From NCBI GenBank assembly GCA_019689775.1, contig JADGGV010000323.1, forward strand, positions 1-5,144: a stretch of DNA of 5,144 nucleotides. The letters run 5' to 3'. This document shows positions 1-5,144 of the stretch, one piece after another (position 1 is the stretch's first letter; each line of letters starts with the position of its first letter). A program made the position numbers and the translations under genes. This stretch comes from Gemmatimonadota bacterium (GTDB taxonomy: Bacteria > Gemmatimonadota > Gemmatimonadetes > Longimicrobiales > RSA9). The notes below the pieces were generated by a model. That model was not told where the DNA came from. It searched no databases and was given only the letters and a program-made list of their open reading frames with translations.

Positions 1-879
1 CCGCCGTTCCTCGCCGCGGGGCTCGCGCTGCTGCCGCGCATGCCGTACACCGCGTTCGCGAACGGCTGGCTGCTGTTCCTGCTGGCGTGCATCGGCGCGT
101 ACGCCGCCGTGCTGAGCCGGCTCGCGACCGGGAGGGTGCGCCTCGTTCCGACCGGCGCCGCGGCGACGCTGCTGCTGTTCAACCCGGCGACGATCGTGGC
201 GCTGAACTTCGGGCAGGTAGACCCGGTGGTCTGGCTGCTCGCCGGCCTCGCGCTGGCGTCGGCGTCCGCGCGCGGGCCCGGCCTCGCGCTCGCGGCGATG
301 CTGAAGGTGTCCCCGATCTGGGCGCTCGGCGCCGCGGTGGTGCGAGAGGGGCGGCGGACGCTCCTCGGCGCCGCGGCCGCCACGGCCGTCGCCACCGCGG
401 TGAGTGTGGCGGCGCTCGGGCCGGGCGGCTTCCTCGTCGCATGCGAGGAGTGGCTGCGCTACGTGGTCCCGCACGTCGGGCAGGGCCAGCTCCACTCGCT
501 GGGCGTGGCCGGGCTGCCGGACTGGCTGCCGTTCAACAACGTCTCGATCGCGTACGCGCCGCTGCTGATCGCGCACGGGCTCGGGTGGGAGCCGGTCGGC
601 ACGCTACCGGGCTGGATCCGCGCGTACCTCGCGCTGATCGGCATGGCCGCGCCGGTGCTCGCCGCGGGGTGGACGCGGCGCCGCTCGCCGGAGCTGCAAT
701 GCTCGGCGGTGCTGACGGCATCGCTGCTCTCCGCGCCGATCGCGCGCATGAGCTACCTGCCGCTGCTGCTGGCGCCGGCGGCGGTGTACGCGCGCGAGCG
801 GCTGGCGGCGCGGCGCGCGGCGGCGGGGTCGGCCGTTCCGGGCATGGCGGCCGCGGGCGCCCAGGGGGTGGGCGAATGA
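1..879 (+). CDS. GT87 (DUF2029)-type membrane glycosyltransferase, 5'-truncated
   Basis: This is the C-terminal 292 codons of a multi-pass membrane glycosyltransferase. The frame is open from base 1, so the gene starts left of the window and the ATG at 40 is probably internal. Hydrophobic helices alternate with short polar loops; one is near window codons 22-40. The motif GQVDPVVWLLAGLAL (GQVD at codons 71-74), then LKVSPIW (K at codon 102) and NNVS (codons 179-182), match the pattern of GT87/DUF2029 proteins, which include the mycobacterial mannosyltransferase PimE. Known members take a sugar from a polyprenyl-phosphate carrier and add it to a glycolipid or glycan on the outer face of the membrane; the substrate here is unknown. 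Family members are usually about 400 residues, so roughly the first quarter is missing. The stop TGA overlaps the next start as ATGA. The end of the protein is an Ala/Gly-rich tail. Family assignment is fairly secure, substrate is not. Confidence 0.85.
   Translation, partial: PPFLAAGLALLPRMPYTAFANGWLLFLLACIGAYAAVLSRLATGRVRLVPTGAAATLLLFNPATIVALNFGQVDPVVWLLAGLALASASARGPGLALAAMLKVSPIWALGAAVVREGRRTLLGAAAATAVATAVSVAALGPGGFLVACEEWLRYVVPHVGQGQLHSLGVAGLPDWLPFNNVSIAYAPLLIAHGLGWEPVGTLPGWIRAYLALIGMAAPVLAAGWTRRRSPELQCSAVLTASLLSAPIARMSYLPLLLAPAAVYARERLAARRAAAGSAVPGMAAAGAQGVGE
863..870 (+). promoter_or_regulatory. Ribosome binding site of the second gene
   Basis: AGGGGGTG differs in one base from the ideal AGGAGGTG and stands 5 nt before the ATG at 876. 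It lies inside the end of the GT87 gene. It decides the start of the second gene: the same frame is open back to position 87, but those upstream codons lie in the wrong frame of the GT87 gene and give an Arg-rich nonsense product. Confidence 0.7.
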
Positions 880-2510
880 GTGGCGAGGTGCCGACCGTCG
901 GCGCCGCGCCGGAGCGGCGAGTCCGGGACGTGGGACGCGGACCGGGAGATTCAGCCTCCAGCCGGCTCGCCGCGCGCGAGCTGGTCGGCACCGCGCTCGC
1001 CGGGCTCGCGCTCGGCCTCCTCCTGGCGCTGCTCCTCCCGGCGACGGTCGACTCCGACCTCTGGGGGCACCTCCGCTTCGGGCTGGACCTCCTCACCTCC
1101 GGCGGCGACCCCGACCGGCCCGACCCGTACTCGTACCTGACGGGCGGGAGCCGCTGGATCAACCACGAGACGCTCGCCGAGCTGGCCTCGGCGGCGGCGT
1201 TCCGCGCCGGCGGCGGCGCCGCGCTCGTCGCCATGAAGTTCGCCGTCGTGCTCGGGCTGTTCGCGCTCTTCGCGTGGCGGCTGAGACGCGCCGGGATGGG
1301 GCTCGGCCGGATCGCGCTCCTGCTCGCGCCGGCGACGGTCCTGCTGCTCCCGCGCCTGAGCACCGTCCGGCCGCAGCTCTTCTCGGACGCGCTGTTCGCG
1401 GCCACGCTCGTCGTGCTGCTCCGCGCGGGCGAGAGGCGACGCCGCGAACTCTGGCTGCTCGCGCCGATCATGGCGCTGTGGGTCAACACGCACGGCGCAG
1501 TCGTGCTCGGCATCGGGCTGGTCGTGCTCTGGGCGGGTGCGCGGACGCTGCGCGAGCGGCGGCTCGAGCCGGCCATCCTCGCGCCCGTCGCGCTCGCCGC
1601 CGCGGCGCTGTGCGTCAGCCCGTACGGCGTCGACCTCCCCGCGTTCCTGCTGCGCACGGCCACGGTGCCGCGCCCGGACGTGCTCGAGTGGCAGCCCGTG
1701 CGCCTCGCGTCGGCGCAGGGCATCGCGTACCTCCTCCTTCTCGGCGCGACGCTCGCGGGGTGGGCGCTCAGCCGCCGGGAGCGGCGCCTCGAGGACGGCG
1801 CGCTGTTCGCCGCCATCGCGCTTCTTCCGCTCATGGCCACGCGGCACACCGACCTGTTCGCGATCGGCGCGGTGCTGCTCGCGGGCGAGCACGTGGCCGA
1901 CGCGGCCGCGCGGCTGTTCCCCCGCCGGACCGCGGCCGTGGCGCCGCGCGGCGCCGTCGCGGCGATCGCGCTCCTCGCCGTGGCGACGCCGCCGATCGGC
2001 ATGGGCGCGAACGCCGGATGCCTGCGGATCGAGGGCGGCGGCAGCTCGTTCCCGGTCCGCGCCGTCGCAACGCTCGTCCGGGCCGGCGTGCGCGCGAACG
2101 TGGCCGTGCCGGCGGCGTGGGGCGAGTACGTCATCTGGACCGCCGGGCCGCGGCTGCGCGTCTCGTTCGACGGCCGCCGCGAGACGGTGTACTCCGACTC
2201 CGTGCGCGAGCGGACGTTCGCCCTGATGACGGGCGAGGGGGACTGGTCGGCGCTGCTGCGCGACGGGCGCACCGAGCTGGTGCTCGCGCGCGTGGGCAGC
2301 CCGGGCTTCAACCTGATGCGGCTCGAGCCCGGCTGGACCCAGGTCTACGCGGATGCGACGGCGGCGATCTTCGCGCGCGTCGGGTCCGGTCTCGGCGAGC
2401 GCATCCGCGCCACGGCGCCGCCGGCGCTGGCGGCGGACGGGGCCGGGCTGTGCCTGGAGGACGTGCCGATGGCCGGGCGGGGACCCGCGTCCGGGGACGG
2501 TGGCCGGTGA
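876..2510 (+). CDS. Multi-pass membrane protein, GT-C-like, function unassigned
   Basis: The product is a 544-residue integral membrane protein that I recognise as a recurring type in bacteria and archaea but cannot name functionally. After a polar N-terminus (about residues 1-33) comes a first helix (36-54), then DSDLWGH (59-65), DPYSY (83-87) and WINHE (94-98). The acidic and histidine residues just after helix 1 resemble the first outer loop of GT-C glycosyltransferases, where catalysis and lipid-phosphate binding take place. RPQ (165-167) and WVNTHG (202-207) sit at helix ends and are typical of this type. The last part is less hydrophobic and holds WGEY (415-418) and FDGRRE (431-436), which looks like an extracytoplasmic C-terminal domain. 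The ATG is chosen for its good ribosome site and ATGA overlap with the GT87 gene. It overlaps the next gene by GTGA, so all three are probably translated in coupled fashion. A role as a lipid-linked sugar transferase is inference from fold-like features and neighbours. Confidence 0.85.
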   Translation: MSGEVPTVGAAPERRVRDVGRGPGDSASSRLAARELVGTALAGLALGLLLALLLPATVDSDLWGHLRFGLDLLTSGGDPDRPDPYSYLTGGSRWINHETLAELASAAAFRAGGGAALVAMKFAVVLGLFALFAWRLRRAGMGLGRIALLLAPATVLLLPRLSTVRPQLFSDALFAATLVVLLRAGERRRRELWLLAPIMALWVNTHGAVVLGIGLVVLWAGARTLRERRLEPAILAPVALAAAALCVSPYGVDLPAFLLRTATVPRPDVLEWQPVRLASAQGIAYLLLLGATLAGWALSRRERRLEDGALFAAIALLPLMATRHTDLFAIGAVLLAGEHVADAAARLFPRRTAAVAPRGAVAAIALLAVATPPIGMGANAGCLRIEGGGSSFPVRAVATLVRAGVRANVAVPAAWGEYVIWTAGPRLRVSFDGRRETVYSDSVRERTFALMTGEGDWSALLRDGRTELVLARVGSPGFNLMRLEPGWTQVYADATAAIFARVGSGLGERIRATAPPALAADGAGLCLEDVPMAGRGPASGDGGR

Positions 2511-4262
2511 GCGCGACGCTCGTCGCCCCCGCGGCCGGCTCCGCTGCCGAGCGCGTGGCGCCGCGAGGCCGCCCCTGGACGGCGGCGCTCGAGGCGGGCG
2601 TGGTGGCGGCGCTCACCGTCGTCGCCTTCCTGCTGCGTTGCGTGCCAGCGCTCCGCAGCGGGATGTACAACGACGAGGCGCAGCTCCTCGGCATCCTCCG
2701 CCTCGGCGGATGGCCCGAGATCCTGCGCTTCCTCCGGCTCCACGAGTCGCACCCACCGCTCTTCTACGCACTGGTCGCCGTGTGGCAGGCGGTGTTCGGC
2801 GCGGGCGACGCCGCCGCCATCATGCTCCCGGTCCTTCTCGGCGCCGCGCTCGTGCCGCTGGGCTACGCGGTGGCCCGGGACATCGGCTCGGCGAAGGGTG
2901 CGGTCGCCGCGGCAGCGCTCGCCGCGGTGTGCCCCGCGCTCGTGGAGCACTCGACGTACCTGCGGCCGTACTCGCTGCTCCCGCTCCTGGGACTCGCCTC
3001 CAGCTATTTCCTCTGGAGGGCGCTGGCACGCGGCGGACGCGGCGTCTGGGCCGGCTACGTCGCCACGACCGCCGCGCTGCTCTGGACCCATGCCGCCAGC
3101 GTGATCCTGCTCCTCGGGCAGGGCGCCGTGGCGATGCTGCGCCTCGTGCCGCGGCGTGAATGGCGGCTGCTCGCGGGATGGGCGCTGACGCAGGCGGCGG
3201 TCGCGCTCCTCTTCCTCCCCTGGCTGCCGGCGCTGCTGCACCAGGCGCGGGCCGTCGGCTATCCGCCGTTCGGCCTCTCGCTGCCATATCGCCTGATCTA
3301 CGGCGCGCGGATGGCCGCCATGGCCGTCTTCTCGACGGAGAAGGGGTTCCTGGCGTCCGCCGGGCTCGCGGCGCCGGTCGCGGCCGCGCTCGGCCTCGGC
3401 TGGGTCGCGGCGCACCTGGCCGTGCTCGGGCTCCCCACGGGGACGCCGGACGCCGCGGCTCGGAGCGACGACCGGCGCTGGACGCGGCTGGTGCTCCTCG
3501 GCGCGCCGCTCGGCGCGCTCCTCGCCGCCGCCGTGCTCTCCGGCCGTGCGAACCTGCTGCACGAGCGCTGCTTCGTGCTGCTCACACCGCTGCTCATGGT
3601 CGCGCTCGGCCTCAAATTGGGGGAGCTGGCCGACCGGTCCCGTGCGGCGGCGGCGCTCCTGGGGGCGCTCGTCCTCGGCGCCTACGCCGCGATCGCCGCC
3701 GCGACGCCGCCGCGCTCCAACTCGCGGGAGCTCGCCGCCGTGCTGAACGCCGAGGTCCGGCCCGGCGACCTGCTCGTCGAGGTCCCGGGGAACTTCGCCA
3801 CCGGCCTGCACCGCTACCTCCGCCCCGGCAACGCGCGGATCGACTTCCCGGCGCCGGGACCCGAGCCCGTGACCCGCTACGATGGCTTCTGGGACCGGCT
3901 GCGCGACCCCGCCGCGCTCGAGCGGACCCGGCGCGCCGCCGCGCCGGCGCGCGCCGGCCGCCCGCGGGGGGGGGGGGCCCCGGCGGCGCCCCCCCGCCGC
4001 GCGCGCGCGCCCCGGGGGCGCGCGCGCGCCGGCGCGCCCCCACGGCCGGCGGGTGTGGCTGATCGCGAGCCGCGCATACCTGCGGAACCCCTGGCGCGGC
4101 CCGATCGGCCCGGGGACCAGCCTCGGCCGGGTCCAATCCGCCGTGGCGTACCGGGTCGAGCGGGAGCTGGAGCGGCTGTACGGTGCGCCGGTTGCTGTGC
4201 GCGATCCGGGGAGAAGCCGAGGGCAGGAAACGTTGTCGGCATTGCTCTTCGCCCCGCGTTGA
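2507..4262 (+). CDS. GT39/PMT_2 (ArnT-like) glycosyltransferase, frame-disrupted near the 3' end
   Basis: This GT-C membrane enzyme probably transfers a sugar from a polyprenyl-phosphate donor to a lipid, glycan or protein on the outer side of the membrane. Helix 1 (about residues 28-49) is followed by YNDEAQ with D56-E57, the acidic pair of the first outer loop, and then HESHPPLFYALVAVW with HPP at 82-84, a hallmark of PMT/ArnT-like proteins. LRPYSLLPLL (R153, P154, Y155) and HERCFVLLTPLL (H352-F356) are further family-like positions, with about ten more hydrophobic helices. The GTG at 2507 is chosen because it overlaps the previous stop as GTGA and keeps helix 1; the next ATG (2663) would cut that helix off. 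The start frame is normal to about residue 478, then enters a pure-GC stretch and, read literally, ends at 4315 with an Arg/Pro-rich tail unlike a protein. The true C-terminus is in another frame (4041-4262). Removing 85 bp would give 556 residues. Acceptor and donor are unknown. Confidence 0.8.
3927..4041 (+). repeat. 115-bp tract of only G and C with G12 run and palindrome
   Basis: No A or T occurs between A3926 and A4042. The tract contains a G12 run (3966-3977), a C7 run (3989-3995), alternating GC (3999-4010 and 4019-4029) and a palindrome with 15-bp arms (3999-4013 and 4015-4029) around G4014. The 13-mer CGCGCCGGCGCGC occurs at 3940-3952 and again at 4025-4037, exactly 85 bp apart. The reading frame of the GT39 gene changes across the tract. 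Such sequence is hard to amplify and read, so an assembly or base-calling error is the first explanation. A true insertion or expansion is the alternative. Confidence 0.85.
4041..4262 (+). CDS. Displaced C-terminal segment of the GT39/PMT_2 gene
   Basis: These 73 codons plus stop read HGRRVWLIASRAYLRNPW at the beginning and end in ETLSALLFAPR. The RRVWLIASR segment is a hydrophobic strand of the kind found near the end of PMT/ArnT-like enzymes, where a small soluble domain follows the last helix. Third positions in the first half are almost all G or C, as in the genes upstream, while the other frame at the same place yields an Arg/Pro-rich string. It has no plausible start or ribosome site of its own, so it is not a separate gene. 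Towards the end the codons loosen (AGA, TTG, GTT, GCT), in line with the falling GC downstream. Confidence 0.7.
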   Translation, partial: HGRRVWLIASRAYLRNPWRGPIGPGTSLGRVQSAVAYRVERELERLYGAPVAVRDPGRSRGQETLSALLFAPR

Positions 4263-4442
4263 TCGTTAACGTCCCGGCGTCGAACGGGTCCATCGTCCGA
4301 GCCGAGAGGCTGTGAGGCCTGCGTCGCTCACGACGGATCCTGGGTGTAACGAGATGTTCCATCGGCTGCTGGGAACCCGGCTTCGCTTGCTTGCAAGTAT
4401 CTGTGTCGCAATGGATTTGCGTTCGGCATGGGCCTTGCTTGC

Positions 4443-4472
4443 CGCGGGGTGCCTTCCCGCGAATCCCGGGAA
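4443..4472 (+). terminator. Possible hairpin pair, weak terminator-like
   Basis: TTCCCG (4454-4459) can pair with CGGGAA (4467-4472) around a 7-nt loop, followed by TATTT (4473-4477), a weak U-rich tail. The same central CCCGCG (4456-4461) can instead pair with CGCGGG (4443-4448), also with a 7-nt loop, so the two structures exclude each other. The stems are only 6 bp and the U tract is short, so this may be chance in GC-rich DNA. Confidence 0.25.
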
Positions 4473-4656
4473 TATTTCGGTGGGCTTCCGCAACTGGCCG
4501 ATACTCTGAGATCGCCGATTGCTCACCGGCGCGCAGCAGCACCATACCATCCTTTCGGCACTCTCGGTCGGCCTGCATTCGTCGAGTCCAACACGGGGGA
4601 TGATGCCTCGCGGCGGCTCGGATGCGGTGGCGAGCGGGAGCGTGGCGAGGACGACG

Positions 4657-4661
4657 AGGAG
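4657..4661 (+). promoter_or_regulatory. Ribosome binding site of the GT2 gene
   Basis: AGGAG, within GAGGAGAG (4656-4663), lies 5 nt before the ATG at 4667. It supports that start over an in-frame ATG at 4622, which would add an Arg/Trp-rich 15-residue stretch and has no such site, and over the internal ATG at 4697. Confidence 0.7.
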
Positions 4662-4666
4662 AGCAC

Positions 4667-5144
4667 ATGACGGACACGGGGTCGCGCTCAGCGCTGATGG
4701 ATGGCGCTAGCCCCCAGCGAGAGAACGAGGCAGCCGACCGGCGCTCCGCCTCCGCCGCAGGCACGATCTCCATTCTGTTCCCATGCCTGAATGAAGCGGC
4801 CGCCATCGGTGAGAGCGTCCGGCGCGCCGCCGCGGTATTGGAAGCGGAAGGTGTCCCGGGCGAAATCCTGGTCATCGATAACGGGTCGACGGACGGTTCG
4901 GCCGAGATTGCGCGGGCACACGGCGCGCGGGTCGTGTCGGAGCCGCGACGCGGTTACGGAAGCGCGCTGAGAAGGGGGCTATTGGAGGCAGAGGGAGAGT
5001 TCATCGTTCTACTCGACGCGGACGGCACCTACCCCCTGGAGCGGGTCGGTGATTTCGTGCGCCCGCTCCGCGAGGAGGGTGTGGATCTGGTTATCGGCAA
5101 CCGGTTCGCCGGGGAGATGGAGCGCGGTGCAATGCCGTTCCTGA
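4667..5144 (+). CDS. Family 2 glycosyltransferase (DPM1/ALG5/GtrB-like), 3'-truncated
   Basis: The window holds the first 159 residues of a GT-A fold glycosyltransferase; no stop is reached. A polar N-terminal stretch (1-32) precedes the Rossmann-like core: ISILFPCLNEAAAIGESV (34-51), EILVIDNGSTDGSAEIA (66-82) with the nucleotide-binding DNGSTDGS, EPRRGYGSALRRGL (92-105), and LLDADGTYP (115-123) with the DxD motif D117-A-D119 that binds the metal and sugar nucleotide. IGNRFAG...GAMPFL (143-159) is typical of the polyprenyl-phosphate glycosyltransferase branch. Known relatives transfer mannose or glucose from GDP- or UDP-sugar to dolichyl or undecaprenyl phosphate on the cytoplasmic side; which sugar is used here cannot be read. 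Such an enzyme could supply donors for the GT-C enzymes upstream, though it lies 404 bp away and is probably transcribed separately. Codon use is looser than upstream (AGA, AGG, CTA, TTG, GGA occur). Whether a C-terminal membrane domain follows is beyond the window. Confidence 0.9.
   Translation, partial: MTDTGSRSALMDGASPQRENEAADRRSASAAGTISILFPCLNEAAAIGESVRRAAAVLEAEGVPGEILVIDNGSTDGSAEIARAHGARVVSEPRRGYGSALRRGLLEAEGEFIVLLDADGTYPLERVGDFVRPLREEGVDLVIGNRFAGEMERGAMPFL

Larger units (their letters stand above)
4263..4666. other. Non-coding gap between the GT-C operon and the GT2 gene
   Basis: About 400 bp without a convincing gene. GC falls sharply: 107 of 180 bases (59%) in 4381-4560 by hand count, against close to 90% in parts of the genes upstream. 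Short open frames exist on both strands (for example 4312-4509 plus and 4266-4550 minus) but have no good ribosome site or recognisable protein. The gap contains small palindromes (CGTTAACG at 4264-4271, CTTGCAAG at 4390-4397) and a pair of overlapping hairpins at 4443-4472. The promoter of the GT2 gene should be here, but I see no convincing -35/-10 pair; the closest is TTGCTC (4519-4524) with CATACC (4543-4548), which is poor. Confidence 0.6.

Noticed and set aside
87..875. Upstream extension of the second gene in its own frame
   Set aside because: It lies in the wrong frame of the GT87 gene and encodes Arg/Ala/Gly-rich nonsense. A good ribosome site and the ATGA overlap place the start at 876.
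533..2311. Long open frame on the minus strand opposite the first two genes
   Set aside because: Stops are rare on the antisense strand of GC-rich genes. The product is Arg/Ser/Pro-rich with no domain, and the plus strand carries clear membrane proteins here.
2345..3811. Long minus-strand open frame opposite the GT39 gene
   Set aside because: It is an Arg/Glu/Gly-rich shadow of the hydrophobic plus-strand gene, with no recognisable motif or start context.
4372..4400. GGAACC followed by GTAT, resembling an ECF sigma factor promoter
   Set aside because: The spacing between GGAACC (4372-4377) and GTAT (4397-4400) is 19 nt, longer than the usual 16-17, and the -10 part matches poorly.
4454..4472. 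Sequence resembling a tRNA T-arm (CGAATCC inside a short stem)
   Set aside because: No acceptor, D or anticodon stems can be found at the right distances on either strand.
4312..4509. Small plus-strand open frame in the intergenic gap
   Set aside because: No ribosome site before its start, no known protein, and overlap with possible RNA hairpins. A leader peptide cannot be excluded but nothing supports it.
4266..4550. Small minus-strand open frame in the intergenic gap
   Set aside because: No ribosome site or recognisable domain; composition is what chance gives at this GC level.

Overview
This is a very GC-rich bacterial window (hand count of 1921-1980: 53 of 60 bases are G or C), with strong G/C preference at third codon positions and genes packed on the plus strand. 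Such composition fits Actinomycetota, Gemmatimonadota, Myxococcota and several uncultured soil lineages; the sequence does not decide between them. The theme is lipid-linked sugar transfer at the membrane.

Layout. Positions 1-879 are the 3' part of a GT87 (DUF2029)-type polyprenyl-phosphate-dependent glycosyltransferase that begins left of the window. It overlaps by an ATGA junction a 544-residue multi-pass membrane protein (876-2510) of the GT-C-like DxDLWxH / WxNHE type, whose function I cannot name. That gene overlaps by a GTGA junction a PMT/ArnT-like (GT39/PMT_2) glycosyltransferase (2507-4262). The two overlaps make this one translationally coupled operon. After a 404-bp non-coding gap (4263-4666) with clearly lower GC, a family 2 glycosyltransferase of the DPM1/ALG5/GtrB type starts at 4667 and runs off the right edge.

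The most notable feature is in the third gene. A stretch of 115 bases with no A or T (3927-4041) contains a G12 run, alternating CG and a 15-bp-arm palindrome, and the reading frame changes across it. The last 73 codons of the protein lie in another frame (4041-4262). A 13-bp direct repeat (3940-3952 and 4025-4037) brackets 85 bp of this material. Collapsing the repeat removes exactly 85 bp, restores a single frame and gives a normal-looking 556-residue protein. This is either an assembly/base-calling artefact or a real insertion that breaks the gene.

How the genes may work together (inference): GT2 enzymes of the DPM/GtrB type load a sugar onto polyprenyl phosphate on the cytoplasmic side, and GT-C enzymes such as GT87 and GT39/PMT_2 use such lipid-linked sugars on the outer side to decorate glycolipid, polysaccharide or protein. 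The window thus looks like part of a surface glycoconjugate locus. I see no mobile element, CRISPR array, tRNA or rRNA.
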